DNA of 58,348 bases, from NCBI GenBank assembly GCA_011525785.1, contig WYBT01000023.1, forward strand, positions 1 to 58,348, given 5' to 3'. A program made the translations under genes and the position numbers. Below are positions 18,293 through 28,610 of this stretch, piece by piece. The stretch is from Planctomycetaceae bacterium (GTDB lineage Bacteria > Planctomycetota > UBA1135 > GCA-002686595). The stretch's first letter is position 1. Every line of letters begins with the position of its first letter. Below the pieces are notes generated by a model, which saw nothing but the letters and a program-made list of their open reading frames with translations, was not told where the DNA came from and did no database searches.

Positions 18293-19204
18293 GTGGCCGA
18301 ACCGAGCGCCAAGAGCCTCGACCCCAAGGTGCTGGACCGACTCGAAGGACTCGAGCTGGTCGCGCGCACCGTCGTGGAGGGCGTGCTCTCGGGCCGCCAC
18401 CGCTCGCCGCTCCGCGGAAGCTCGGCCGAGTTCGCCCAGCACCGCCAGTACGTGGCCGGCGACGAGTTGCGCCGGCTCGACTGGAAGGTCTATGCGCGCA
18501 ACGACCGACTGGTGGTCAAGGAGATGTTCGAGGAGACCACGCTCTCCTGCCATCTGCTGGTCGATGCGAGCGAGTCGATGGCCTTCGGCTCGTTGGGCTG
18601 GACCAAGTTCGACTACGCGCGCTGGTGCGCGGCGGCGCTGGCGCACCTGGTGATCGCTTCGCGCGATACGGCTGGCCTTGTGCTGTTCGACTCCGCCGAG
18701 CGCGTCAAGGTGCCGCCCGCCAGCGGCGCAGCGCAGGAGCACGCCATCCTCGGCGCGCTCGAGCAGGCCTCGCCCGCCGGCCCCACCGGCGTGGGCGCGG
18801 TGCTCAAGTGGCTCGGCGGGCGTCTGCGCCGGCGCGGCATCGTGATGGTGTTCTCCGATTTCTTCGACGAACTCGACGCGGTCGCCGAGGGCCTGCGCGC
18901 GCTGACCCACGGCGGCCACGAGCCGATCGTGGTGCAGATCGTCGACCCGCTCGAACTCACGCTCGAGATCGACCACCTGGCGCGCTTCGACGGGCTTGAA
19001 GGAACGGGCCAGCTCAAGCTCGACCCGCGCTCGATTCGCAGCGCGTACGTCGACGAGATCACCCGCCACAACCAGCAGCTCGCGCGCGCGGCCAGTGCGA
19101 TGGGCGTCGACTATCTGCGCCTGTCGACGGCCGACTCGCTGGAGGCCGCGCTTTCGAGCTACCTCGCGCACCGCAGCGCGCGCTCGCGCGGAGGACGGCT
19201 GTGA
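18293..19204 (+). CDS. DUF58 domain protein (VWA-like partner of MoxR)
   Basis: A 303-residue soluble protein with the DUF58 signature in DELRRLDWKVYARNDRLVVK, followed by a VWA-like fold whose metal site includes DASESM. Proteins of this type are encoded next to MoxR almost universally and are presumed substrates or adaptors. The start is GTG at 18293, with AAGGA about eight bases upstream. No membrane segment is seen. The next gene is separated by 125 bp holding a 33-bp tandem repeat. Confidence 0.9.
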   Translation: MAEPSAKSLDPKVLDRLEGLELVARTVVEGVLSGRHRSPLRGSSAEFAQHRQYVAGDELRRLDWKVYARNDRLVVKEMFEETTLSCHLLVDASESMAFGSLGWTKFDYARWCAAALAHLVIASRDTAGLVLFDSAERVKVPPASGAAQEHAILGALEQASPAGPTGVGAVLKWLGGRLRRRGIVMVFSDFFDELDAVAEGLRALTHGGHEPIVVQIVDPLELTLEIDHLARFDGLEGTGQLKLDPRSIRSAYVDEITRHNQQLARAASAMGVDYLRLSTADSLEAALSSYLAHRSARSRGGRL

Positions 19205-19240
19205 GCCCGGTGTGCGGATCGTCGCTGCGACGGCGCTGCT

Positions 19241-19317
19241 GCGCGCGTCGGACCTCAATCAGACGACGCGGCGGCGCGCGTCAGACTTCAATTGGACGAC
19301 GCGGCGGCGCGCGTCAG
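19241..19317. repeat. 33-bp tandem repeat (2.3 copies) between DUF58 and BatA-like genes
   Basis: Copy 1 is 19241-19273, copy 2 is 19274-19306, and a partial third is 19307-19317. Copies 1 and 2 differ at four positions. The unit length is a multiple of three and all copies lie between the genes, ending just before the Shine-Dalgarno of the next gene. It is the only sizeable non-coding spacer in the first four genes of the cluster. Confidence 0.85.
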
Positions 19318-19329
19318 GGGAGCCGCTGA

Positions 19330-21534
19330 GTGTTCGACGGCTTCGTCAACCCCGCGCTCGTGGCGGGCGTCGCGCTGGCCAGCGTGCCGCTGATCATCCA
19401 CCTGCTCAATCGGCAGCGACACCGCCCGATGCCGTGGGCCGCGATGCGCTTCGTGCTCGCTGCACACCGCCGCACCCGCCGGCGCGCGAACCTCGAAAAC
19501 CTGCTGCTCCTGCTGCTGCGCATGGCGGCCGTGGCGCTGTTCGCGCTGGCCATCGCGCGGCCCTTCATCGGCGAGCGCTCGCCGCTGGCGCAGTTGGCTC
19601 AGTCGCGGCGCGACCTGGTGTTGGTGCTCGACCTGTCGGCCTCGACCGGCTACCGCGACGGCGCGCGCAGCGTGCACGAGGCCATCGTCGAGCGCGCGCG
19701 CGCGATCCTGCTCGAACTCGATTCGGCGCGCGATGACCGCGTGCGCTTGATCACCGCGTCGTCGGCGCCGCGCCTGGTGTCGTGGCGGCGGCCCGACGAA
19801 GCGCTCAGCATCGTGGCCAGCCTCGCGGGCCCCGACGATGCGCCGCTCGACTTCGCCGCTGCGCTCGGCGAAGTCGCCCGACTGGCCGAGGAGGACGCCG
19901 CCGCCCAAGGCGCGTCGGCGCTCGAGATCGTGGTGTTGACCGACCTTCAGCGCTCGAACTTCGAAGCGCAGGGCGGCGCCGCTGGCCCCAACCTGCGCGA
20001 GCAGCTCGATCGCATCGCCGCACTGGGGCTGGAGGTCTGGCTCGAGGACCTCGGACCGAGCGAACCCACGCCGCCCAACCTGTCGATCGCGGCGGTGGCG
20101 CCCGAGGGAGACCTGTACACCGGCGCCGAGATCGAATTCGCCGTCGACGTGCGCAACCACGGCCCCGTGGCGCGCAACGGCGTGCGCGTCGGGCTCACGC
20201 TCGACGAAGACCAGCGCCTGCCGTTCCGCACGCTCGACGTTCCGGCGCGCGGCTCGGCCCGCGCGCTGTTCACGACTCGCGTGAGCGCGCCGGGCGAGCA
20301 CGTCGCGAGCGCGCGCGTCGAAGCCGACCGTCTGACGGTCGACGACACGCGCGCGTTCGTGTTCACCGCGCCTCCCACCGTGCGCGTGCTCCTGGTCAAC
20401 GGCGAGAGCGCGGCCGAGATCGAGCGCGACGAGGTCGGCCTGCTCCAGTCGGTGCTCGAGCCGCTGGACGACGGCGCAGCCTCGATGCCCGCGCCCTTCG
20501 CGGTGCGCGTGGCGGCGCCGCACGAACTCTCCGGAGGCGAGCTCCACCTCGCAGAGTTCGAGCTGATCGTGCTGGCCAACGTCGACGCTCCCGGCGCAGC
20601 GGTGGTGGCCGAACTCGAGCGCTGGACCGCGGCCGGCGGCGCGCTCCTGATCAGCGTCGGAAAGCGCGTCGAACCCACGGCCTTCAACCTGCGCCTGCAC
20701 CGCGCCGACGGCAGCGGCCTCGCGCCGGCGGAGTTGCTCACCCGCACCAGCCTCGCGCGCCGCGACGGGTACTTCCGCGTGCGCGAGTTCGACAGCACGC
20801 ACCCCGCGCTCGCGTTCTTCGCCGACGAGCGCTGGCGTCCGCTGTTCAGCGAGGCCCCCACCTATGAGTTCTTCCAGTCGCGCCCCGACGCCAACGCGCG
20901 CGTGCTGGCGCGCTTGGACGATCCCGCGCAGAGCGCCTTGCTGCTCGAGAAGCGCTACGACCGCGGCCGGGTGTTCCTGTGGACCACCAGCATCGATCCT
21001 GAGTGGAGCCGCATCCCCGAGTCGCCGCGCACCTTCGTGCCGCTGGTGCACGAGTGGTTCCGCTACGCCGGCCGCCAGTCGCCGCCGCAGCGCAACGTCG
21101 GGGTCGGAGCGCCGCTGTTCGCCGAGTTGCGCAGCTTCCCGCGCCAGCCCGCACTGGTGCTGCCCGACGGAGCGCGCCGCACCGTCTCGATCGAGCCGCG
21201 CGTCGAAGGACCGGGCCGCTGGAGCCTGACCTTGCTCGACGCGAGCGCGCGCGCCGGCGTCTACCGACTCGTCTTCGAGGGCGGCCAGAGCGAGCCGTTC
21301 GCGGTGGCGCTGGACTCCGGCGAGAGCGATCTCGATCGCCTCACGAGCAGCGAAGCGGCGGGCTACCACCGCGCGCTCAAGCTGGCGAGCGCCGGCGCGC
21401 GCGACCAGGACGACCAGGAAGCGCCCGCCGCGCAGGGCGAAGTCTGGCGTCTGCTCGCCTGGGTGTGCTTTGCGGTGCTGTGCGCCGAAACCTTGTGGGC
21501 CGCCTGGGTCGGCCGCAGCCGGAGGCAAGCGTGA
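19330..21534 (+). CDS. BatA-like membrane-anchored VWA protein
   Basis: A 734-residue envelope protein. The N-terminal double-helix anchor (TM about 7-26 and 55-78, with RHRPMPWAAMRF between) is the BatA N-terminal domain. A von Willebrand A domain follows, with MIDAS sequence DLSAS (101-105). The middle region holds a CARDB-like Ig segment (about 250-350) and a class I glutamine-amidotransferase-like fold without catalytic Cys. One TM helix lies near 703-725. The start is GTG at 19330, with AGGGGAG seven bases upstream. The stop overlaps the next start as GTGA. Presumed client of the MoxR ATPase. Confidence 0.88.
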   Translation: MFDGFVNPALVAGVALASVPLIIHLLNRQRHRPMPWAAMRFVLAAHRRTRRRANLENLLLLLLRMAAVALFALAIARPFIGERSPLAQLAQSRRDLVLVLDLSASTGYRDGARSVHEAIVERARAILLELDSARDDRVRLITASSAPRLVSWRRPDEALSIVASLAGPDDAPLDFAAALGEVARLAEEDAAAQGASALEIVVLTDLQRSNFEAQGGAAGPNLREQLDRIAALGLEVWLEDLGPSEPTPPNLSIAAVAPEGDLYTGAEIEFAVDVRNHGPVARNGVRVGLTLDEDQRLPFRTLDVPARGSARALFTTRVSAPGEHVASARVEADRLTVDDTRAFVFTAPPTVRVLLVNGESAAEIERDEVGLLQSVLEPLDDGAASMPAPFAVRVAAPHELSGGELHLAEFELIVLANVDAPGAAVVAELERWTAAGGALLISVGKRVEPTAFNLRLHRADGSGLAPAELLTRTSLARRDGYFRVREFDSTHPALAFFADERWRPLFSEAPTYEFFQSRPDANARVLARLDDPAQSALLLEKRYDRGRVFLWTTSIDPEWSRIPESPRTFVPLVHEWFRYAGRQSPPQRNVGVGAPLFAELRSFPRQPALVLPDGARRTVSIEPRVEGPGRWSLTLLDASARAGVYRLVFEGGQSEPFAVALDSGESDLDRLTSSEAAGYHRALKLASAGARDQDDQEAPAAQGEVWRLLAWVCFAVLCAETLWAAWVGRSRRQA

Positions 21535-23924
21535 CCGCGCGCACTCTGTCCACCCAAGTCGAATCGAGTTTGCGCGAGAGCGTGCAGTTGCTCGATCTGC
21601 CCGAGCCGTGGGTCATCGTGCTGGTGGTCGCGCCCGCGCTGACGCTGCTGGTGTGGCTCGGCTACCGCGGCGAGAAGCTCGGCTCGGGGACGCGCGTGCT
21701 GCTGTCGGTGCTGCGCGCCGCTGCGCTCACGCTGCTCCTGGCGGTGCTTGCGCGTCCGGTCAAGGTCACGCAGCGCGAAGAGGTTCAGGAGGCCATCGCG
21801 CTGGTGCTGGTCGACGACTCCGCCAGCATGCAGCGCAAGGACGCCTACAGCGGCGACGACGCGCAACGTCGCGCGCTGGCCGCACTGGGCATCGCCGAGC
21901 CCTCGAGCGCGTCGCGCGTCGCAATCGCCGAGGCGCTGCTCCAGCGCGAGCTGCTGCCCAAGCTGCAGGAGGGCGCCTACGCCGCGAAGGTCTACGCCTT
22001 CGCCTCCGAACTCACGCCGCAGTCCGCCGGCGCCAGCTTCAGCGGACGCGGCGCCGCCACGCGCCTGGGCGATGCGCTGCTGCAAGCGCTCGCGGCGCAC
22101 CGCGGACGGCACGTGACCGACGTCATCGTGCTCTCCGACGGCCGCCAGAACGCAGGCGCTGCGCTGATCGACGCGGCGCGCGCGGCCTCGGCAGCCGGCG
22201 TCGAGGTGCACACGATCGTGTTGGGCGACACCCGGCCGGAGCGCAACCTCGCCCTGGAGCTGGTCGAGGCCCCCACCAGCGCGCTCGAAGGCGACGAGAT
22301 CGCGATCACCGTGCGGGTCGTGGCCCGCGGCCTCGAGCGTGGACAGCGCAGTGAGGTGCGCCTGGAGGAGTTCGACCCCGAGGACCCCACCGGCCGCAGC
22401 TTGCGCGTGGCCGCCACAGCGGAGATCGAACTGAGCGAGAGCGGCGAGCGCACGACGCTGGTCGCGCGCGCCGGACCCGCAGACCGCCGCACGCAGGAGC
22501 GACGCTTCCGCGTCGAAGTGCCGCCGGCGCGCGGTGAAACGGCGCTCGACGACAACGTGCTCTCGGTGGGCGTGCACGTCAGCCCGCAGAAGGTGCGCGT
22601 CTTGTACGTCGAGGGCTATCCGCGCTGGGAGTACCGGCGCCTCGCGCTCGACATGCTCAAGCGCGCCGACGAGAACATCCAGTTCCAGGCCTTCCTGCTG
22701 TCGGCCAATCCCGACTTCCGCCAGGAATCCTCAGCCGACCTGCCGGCGCTCGCACGCGTGCCCACGGACCGGCGCGAACTGCTCGACAACTACGACGTGG
22801 TGATCCTGGGCGACGTCAATCCGTTCGCCGTCGCGCCCGACCCCAGTCAGGGCGAGGAGTTCATGAAGGCGCTGGTCGAGTTCGTCGAGCGCGGCGGCGG
22901 CCTGTGCGCGATCGCCGGCGAGTACGACCTGCCGCGCGCCTACGTCGGCACGCCGCTCGAGACGTTGCTGCCCGTGCTGTTCGACGAGGCCGAGCTGCGC
23001 AGCGGCCCCTCGGACACCACGCGCCGCTACCGGCCGCGACTGGAGGACCCCGAGCACCCGCACGAGATCGTGCGCCTGCACCCCGACCTCGCCGTGAACC
23101 GCGAGCTGTGGGAAGAGGAGAGCGGGCTGTGGGGCATGCACTGGTTCTCGCCCGTGAGCCGCGCCAAGCCGGGCGCGCAGGTGCTGCTGCGCCACCCGCG
23201 CGAGTCGAATGGCTACGGCCCCTACCCGCTGGCGGTCGCGGGCTACTACCCGGCCGGGCGCACGCTGTTCCTCGCCTTCGACGAGACCTGGACCTTCCGC
23301 TACCACTGGGGACCCCGCTACCACGAGCGCTTCTGGCGCAACGCGATCCGCTGGCTTGCCTTGGGGCGCCTGCGCAGCGGAGACCGGCGCTATCGGCTCG
23401 AGGTCGCGCGCTCGAGCTACGACCTGGGGGCGCGCACGCCGATCGAGGCGCGCGTGCTCGACGAGGACTACCGCCCCAGCGACGCGCAGACGCAAGAGGT
23501 GCGCTGGAGTGCTCCCGACGGCCAGCCGCAGACCCTGGTGTTGAGCGCGGTCGAGGGCCGTCCGGGCGTGTTCCGCGGCGCGCTGGACCCCGACCGAACC
23601 GGTGTCTGGCGGGTGTGGATCGAAAAGGACTCCGAGCGCATCTCGAGCGCCGAGTTCGAGGTCGTCATCCCCAGCCTGGAGAGCGCCGACCCCACGCCCG
23701 ACCCGGCCGCGCTGGCCGAACTGGCCGCGCTGACCTCCGGGCTGGCGCTCGACCCGGCGCGCGTCGGCGAGCTGTGGCGCGCGGAATTGGCAGGTGGAGA
23801 GGAGCGGCGCGATCCCATCTCGGCTCGTCTGGACGATATTTGGGACCACTGGGGCGCGCTGCTGGCAGTGCTCGCCGTGCTCAGCGCCGAATGGATCCTG
23901 CGCAAGCGCCACCAACTGGTCTGA
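21531..23924 (+). CDS. membrane VWA protein with glutamine-amidotransferase-like domain
   Basis: A 797-residue protein with two N-terminal TM helices (about 27-45 and 55-75), a VWA domain with MIDAS DDSAS (95-99), an Ig-like region, then a GATase-like domain (about 355-600, with YVEGYPRWEYRRL and FVERGGGLCAIAGEYD), and a final TM helix (about 772-790). Such proteins sit in planctomycetal MoxR clusters but have no assigned function. The start is GTG at 21531, overlapping the previous stop as GTGA, with GGAGG five bases upstream. Two VWA/GATase-like membrane proteins in tandem suggest a heteromeric partner pair. Confidence 0.85.
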   Translation: MTARTLSTQVESSLRESVQLLDLPEPWVIVLVVAPALTLLVWLGYRGEKLGSGTRVLLSVLRAAALTLLLAVLARPVKVTQREEVQEAIALVLVDDSASMQRKDAYSGDDAQRRALAALGIAEPSSASRVAIAEALLQRELLPKLQEGAYAAKVYAFASELTPQSAGASFSGRGAATRLGDALLQALAAHRGRHVTDVIVLSDGRQNAGAALIDAARAASAAGVEVHTIVLGDTRPERNLALELVEAPTSALEGDEIAITVRVVARGLERGQRSEVRLEEFDPEDPTGRSLRVAATAEIELSESGERTTLVARAGPADRRTQERRFRVEVPPARGETALDDNVLSVGVHVSPQKVRVLYVEGYPRWEYRRLALDMLKRADENIQFQAFLLSANPDFRQESSADLPALARVPTDRRELLDNYDVVILGDVNPFAVAPDPSQGEEFMKALVEFVERGGGLCAIAGEYDLPRAYVGTPLETLLPVLFDEAELRSGPSDTTRRYRPRLEDPEHPHEIVRLHPDLAVNRELWEEESGLWGMHWFSPVSRAKPGAQVLLRHPRESNGYGPYPLAVAGYYPAGRTLFLAFDETWTFRYHWGPRYHERFWRNAIRWLALGRLRSGDRRYRLEVARSSYDLGARTPIEARVLDEDYRPSDAQTQEVRWSAPDGQPQTLVLSAVEGRPGVFRGALDPDRTGVWRVWIEKDSERISSAEFEVVIPSLESADPTPDPAALAELAALTSGLALDPARVGELWRAELAGGEERRDPISARLDDIWDHWGALLAVLAVLSAEWILRKRHQLV

Positions 23925-23968
23925 CCTGAACGACTCCCGTTTCGAGCATCGCCCTCCACCCCGAGCCC

Positions 23969-26900
23969 ATGGCCGCCAACCTCCACGCGCTCGACGCCCT
24001 CCGCTGCGCCGCACGCCGCGCGCGTTGGAACGGCGCACCGGACACCGCCGCGCGCCGGACAGGCGCCGCGGAGGCTCAGTCGAGGCGCGGGACGAAGTTG
24101 TCGCTGTCCCCGTTGCTGTCAGGCGTCGTCGCGTTGGCGTACGCGCCGCTCGTCCACGCCGCCTCGCCCATGGCTACACCGCCTTCGGCGGCCCCACAGG
24201 ACGAACGCGAGGAAGCGGAGCGCCCGCGCGGCTTCGCGATTCCGCTCACGCGCGAGGCCGGCGATCTGGCGCAGCGCGCGCTGGCCCACATCGAAGCGCG
24301 CCGCGACAGCGAGGCGCTCCAGGTGCTGCAGACGCTGATCGAGCAGCACGCGGGCGAAGTGATCCGCGATCCCGCGGCGAGCAGCTCGAGCGCCGCCGGC
24401 GTGTTCGTCGGCGCCGGCGACTGGGCGCGTCGCCAGCTCGAGGGACTGAGCCCGACCGTGCGCGCGGCGTACCTCGCGCGCCATCGCGCGGAAGCAGAGC
24501 GCGAGTTGACGCGCGCCCTGGCCGCGCGCGACGCGGGCTTGCTGGCCCAACTCGCTCGCCGTTTCCCTGCGACGCCGGCCGCGGAGTTCGCCTGGCGCGC
24601 GCTGGGCGACGTCGAGGCCGAACGCGGCGACCTCGCCGCCGCGCAGCAGGCCTGGACGCGCGCGGCAGAACTCGAGGCAGCGGCGTCCGCCTCGGCCGCA
24701 GAGTCGGCGAACGGCGCTCCGGCCAAGCCCTCGCCGAGCCAACTGCGGCGCTCCCAGTTCGAGGCGCTCCTCAGCGCCGGCGCCGCGGTGCGCGCGCCCG
24801 CGACAGCCCCCGGAGCGGACGCAGCCACGTGGGTGGCCCCGCTCTCGCCGGAGATCGGCGGCGGCCCGTTCGCGCGCGGCGATTCCTACTCGCTGCACGC
24901 CTGCGTCAACGCAGATCAGCTGTTCGTCAGCGACACCCTGCGCGTGTGGGCCTTCGACGCTTGGAGCGGCGAGCGCCGCTGGGTCAGCGCCGAGCCCGCT
25001 GAATGGCGCGGTGTCGACCGCGGCGAGGTGCAACCCGGCGGCGAGCGCGCGCTGCGCCGCGACGACTTCTTCGAGCACGTCGACCGCGGCCAGATCGCCG
25101 TGCGCCCGGCGGCGAACGGCGGCGTGGTCGTGGCGGCGCTCCAGACGCCGTTCTCGCACGTCGGCAATCGCAACTACCAGCAGTTCCGCATCACCTCGGT
25201 GATGCCCGAGCGCCGCCTGGCGGCCTTCGACGCGCGCACGGGCGCGCCGCTGTGGGACCACTTCCCGCCGCCCCTGTGGGACGGCGAGTCCGGCCCCTTC
25301 GAGACGCGCATGAGCGTCGGCGCGGCGCCGGTCGTGGCGGGCTCGCGTGTTCTGGTCGGCGCGCACCGCATGCGCGGCCGGGTCGACTTCCACGTGGCCT
25401 GCTTCGAGCTCCACACCGGCGCACTGTTGTGGTCGAGCCCGCTGGTCTCCGGCCAAGTCGAACTCAACATGTTCGGCCGGCCGCAGCGCGAGTACACCTC
25501 CGCACCTGTGCTGGTCGACGGCTCGCGCGTGTTCGTCGCCACACAGATGGGCGCGCTCGCCGCGCTCGACCTGTTCACCGGCGACGTGCTGTGGGAGTCG
25601 CTCTACGAGCAGGTCCCGATCCCGCGCGCCGAGCACTGGCGCACCGAGATGCGCCGCCAGTTCTTCGCCTCGAGCGCGCCCGCGCTCGCCGCTGGAACGC
25701 TGATCGTCGCGCCCGCCGATGGGCGCGCGCTGCTCGCCCTCGACCCGGCCAGCGGCGAGACACTGTGGACTCGCAACCACGAGTTCTTCACGCGCGACAG
25801 CCAGGTGGTCACGCTGCTGGAGGCCACGGACGAAGCGCTGTGGCTCAGCACCGACCGCGTGCTCGTCGCTCGCGCGCCGCGCGGCCTGCGCACGGGCCCC
25901 ACGACGCTCGACTTCAGCGCCGAGGTGTTCGACACGCTTCCGCGGCCTCGCGCGAGCGTCGGCGCGAACGGCATCACGGTCCCCGGCGGGTCGCGGCGCA
26001 TCACGCTCGATCGCCAGCGCCTGCTCGAAGAGCGCCGCACGAGCGCGGAGTGGGCCGCGGGCCAGTTGGCGGGCAACGCTCAGCTCGCCGACGGCGCGGC
26101 GTACTTCGTATCGGACTCGCGCGTCAGCGCCGCGATCGACTGGCGCGCCGTCAGCGAACGCTTCGCGCGCGAGTGCGCCGCCGCGCCGGACGATCCGCGC
26201 CCGCACCTGGGCTGGTCGGCGATCGTGGCGCGGCGCGGACTGGCCGAGCTGAACGATGGCGATCCGAGCGCCGCTGCGCGGCTGCTCGCCGAGTCCGCCA
26301 CGCTGCTCGAGCGCTGGCTCGAGTCGGGCGAGCCTTCGGTCCGCGCGCAGGCGCGCGAGCGCTTCGTCGCCGTGGCCTTGGACTGCGCCGAAGCCCACAC
26401 GCGCGGCGCGGCGCTGCGTGCGGCGCTCGAGTGGACCGAGCGAGCGCTGGCGCGCGCTGAACAGGGACCGTCCGCCGCCTCGGCGCTGCTGCGCAAGGGC
26501 GAGTTGCTCGCGGCGCTCAAGGACACGACCGGACGGGTCGCGGTGCTCGAGCAGCTCGAGCAGCGCCACGGGGGCGAGTCGATGCCGCGCGACTGGTTCG
26601 AGCGCGAGGACGCGCGCCGCTACTCCGAGGTCGCGGCCCCGGCGGACCAGCGCGCGCTGAGCGTTGCGGCCTTCGTCGCGCTCGAGCGCGCGCTGCTGAC
26701 ACGCGCCGCTCGCGACGCGGCCGCTGAGTTCGCGCAACTCCACGCGCTGCTGGAGCACTTCGGCGACCTGCGGCTGCCGGTCGATCCGCAGCGCCCCACA
26801 GCCGGCAGTTCCACCGTCAGCGCCCGCATCGGCGCGCTGCTGGCCGAGGGCCAGCGCGACGCGTACGAGCCCTACGAGCGCGCCGCGCAGCAGTGGCTCG

Positions 26901-28606
26901 AGCGCGCCAGCGCCTCCAACGACCTCGAACAGTTCGAACTCCTGGCGCGGCGCTTCCCGCACTCGCGTGCGGCCGCGCTGGCCGAACGCTCCCGGCGCGA
27001 AGCGGCGCTGTCCGGCGGCGACCTGCGCGAGGTGCTGTCCTCGTGCCTGCGCGCCACTCCGCACGATTGGGATCTCGCGAGCGCCAGCGACGAGCAACTC
27101 CACGCCCAGTGGGTGCTGCGCGCCGCGATGAGCGACGCGGGCAACCACGAGTTCGCCGAAGGGCTGCTGCGACGCCTCGAGCGCGACCACGGCGAGCGCG
27201 TTTCGCCGCTCGCGCGCGACGGCGGACGCACGCTCGCGCAGCTGCGCGAAGAGTCCGGTCGGCGCCACACCACACCGGCGGCGCCTGCGCGGCGCCTGGC
27301 TCCCAGCACGACCCCCATGCGCCCTTCGAGCGGCTCGTTCCTGCTGCTCGGCGAGACGGCGGTCGCCGACGCGGAGGGCGGGCAGGTCTGGGCGCAGATC
27401 CTGTGCCGGCGCGACCGCAACGTCGACATCGTCTCGGCCTGGAGCGAGCGCAGCGACGAGCGTCCGCTGTGGGCCGTGCAGACGCCGCAGGGCGCCGCCT
27501 TCCCCGGTTGGCGTGCACAGTTCGCGAGCGGCGTGCTGATCCTCGGCAACCGGAGCTCGCTCACGGCCCTGGAAGACCACAGCGGCCAGACGCGCTGGCG
27601 CTGGTCGAGCAGCGGCGCGCGCATCGATTCGTTCCACGTTCGCAGCGGCGTGGCGCTGGTGGCGACCAGTTCCTCGGACGGCAGCGCGCTGCTCGCGCTC
27701 GATGCGCGTTCGGGGCTCGAGCTGTGGACGCGTGCGACGCGCGCGGAGTCGTGGAGTCGTCCGGTGCTGGGCGAGCACCACGTCGTGGTCCTGCCGAGCG
27801 ACTTCGCGCAGACGCCGGCCGACGTGCTCGACCTGTACACCGGAGCGCGCCTGGGCGGGATCCAACTGCTGGCGCACGTGGGCCTCAACGACGTCGAGGG
27901 CGCTTGGATCGAGCAGGAGCGGCTGATCCTGCCCTCGTTCCCCAAGTCCAGCGCGCCGGCCGAACAGGATTGCGTCAGCGCCTACGACCTGCGCAGCGGC
28001 CGGCGGCTGTGGCGCGTGGTGGCCGACGCGCAGCACGAGTTCGACTCGATCCTGCGCGCTGAGGGCCACACGTACCTGATTTTGCTGCCGCGCAGCGACG
28101 AACCGCGCAGCACCGGCATGGTGCAGGACCTGGACTTGAAGATCGGCGCCGTCGGCCGCATCAGCGGCGCGAGTTGGGGGCCGCACGACGTGCTCGTGGG
28201 CATCGGTCGGCGGCGCGTGGTCGAGTCCGACCACCCCTACCTGTTCGTGCGCAGCGCGACAACCGACGGCGAGGCGACGCGCCTGCGCGCGTTCCACCTG
28301 CCCTTCGGTGAGCGCTGGTCGGTGCAACTGGACGTCTCGCCCAGCCAGCTCAACGCCGCCGGCGCGATGCCCATGCCGCTGGTCGCCGATGAGTCGATCG
28401 CCATCGCCTACTCGCACGCCCCGCGCAACAAGGCCCAGCGCGCGCCGGTCAACACCGACTTGATCCTCGTGGAGCGCGAGAGCGGCGTCGTGCGCGAGCG
28501 CAGCGCGCTCCCGGCCGAACTGGGACCGGCGGACAAGCTCGACTTCGCGCTGCTCGGCGATGTGTTGTGGATCAGCGGACCGAACCAGATGCTCGTGCGG
28601 AGGTAA
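23969..28606 (+). CDS. giant PQQ-type propeller protein (BamB-like repeats)
   Basis: A 1545-residue exported protein. A hydrophobic segment at about 43-65 looks like a signal peptide. If a TTG at 24098 is the true start, the signal would be of normal length. The ATG at 23969 is given because it lies closest to the previous gene, but it has no Shine-Dalgarno. Two blocks of propeller blades (about 290-620 and 1110-1545), with motifs such as LAAFDARTGAPLWDH, ALDLFTGDVLWESL and LLALDARSGLELWTRA, flank an Ala/Arg-rich helical middle with TPR-like character. PQQ ligands and catalytic residues are not evident, so a scaffolding role is likelier than dehydrogenase activity. Start uncertain. Confidence 0.75.
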   Translation: MAANLHALDALRCAARRARWNGAPDTAARRTGAAEAQSRRGTKLSLSPLLSGVVALAYAPLVHAASPMATPPSAAPQDEREEAERPRGFAIPLTREAGDLAQRALAHIEARRDSEALQVLQTLIEQHAGEVIRDPAASSSSAAGVFVGAGDWARRQLEGLSPTVRAAYLARHRAEAERELTRALAARDAGLLAQLARRFPATPAAEFAWRALGDVEAERGDLAAAQQAWTRAAELEAAASASAAESANGAPAKPSPSQLRRSQFEALLSAGAAVRAPATAPGADAATWVAPLSPEIGGGPFARGDSYSLHACVNADQLFVSDTLRVWAFDAWSGERRWVSAEPAEWRGVDRGEVQPGGERALRRDDFFEHVDRGQIAVRPAANGGVVVAALQTPFSHVGNRNYQQFRITSVMPERRLAAFDARTGAPLWDHFPPPLWDGESGPFETRMSVGAAPVVAGSRVLVGAHRMRGRVDFHVACFELHTGALLWSSPLVSGQVELNMFGRPQREYTSAPVLVDGSRVFVATQMGALAALDLFTGDVLWESLYEQVPIPRAEHWRTEMRRQFFASSAPALAAGTLIVAPADGRALLALDPASGETLWTRNHEFFTRDSQVVTLLEATDEALWLSTDRVLVARAPRGLRTGPTTLDFSAEVFDTLPRPRASVGANGITVPGGSRRITLDRQRLLEERRTSAEWAAGQLAGNAQLADGAAYFVSDSRVSAAIDWRAVSERFARECAAAPDDPRPHLGWSAIVARRGLAELNDGDPSAAARLLAESATLLERWLESGEPSVRAQARERFVAVALDCAEAHTRGAALRAALEWTERALARAEQGPSAASALLRKGELLAALKDTTGRVAVLEQLEQRHGGESMPRDWFEREDARRYSEVAAPADQRALSVAAFVALERALLTRAARDAAAEFAQLHALLEHFGDLRLPVDPQRPTAGSSTVSARIGALLAEGQRDAYEPYERAAQQWLERASASNDLEQFELLARRFPHSRAAALAERSRREAALSGGDLREVLSSCLRATPHDWDLASASDEQLHAQWVLRAAMSDAGNHEFAEGLLRRLERDHGERVSPLARDGGRTLAQLREESGRRHTTPAAPARRLAPSTTPMRPSSGSFLLLGETAVADAEGGQVWAQILCRRDRNVDIVSAWSERSDERPLWAVQTPQGAAFPGWRAQFASGVLILGNRSSLTALEDHSGQTRWRWSSSGARIDSFHVRSGVALVATSSSDGSALLALDARSGLELWTRATRAESWSRPVLGEHHVVVLPSDFAQTPADVLDLYTGARLGGIQLLAHVGLNDVEGAWIEQERLILPSFPKSSAPAEQDCVSAYDLRSGRRLWRVVADAQHEFDSILRAEGHTYLILLPRSDEPRSTGMVQDLDLKIGAVGRISGASWGPHDVLVGIGRRRVVESDHPYLFVRSATTDGEATRLRAFHLPFGERWSVQLDVSPSQLNAAGAMPMPLVADESIAIAYSHAPRNKAQRAPVNTDLILVERESGVVRERSALPAELGPADKLDFALLGDVLWISGPNQMLVRR

Positions 28607-28610
28607 CGAC

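Noticed and set aside
23969..28606. PQQ-dependent alcohol or glucose dehydrogenase
   Set aside because: Only the general propeller-blade motif is present; the PQQ- and calcium-binding residues and cytochrome domain of such enzymes are not visible.
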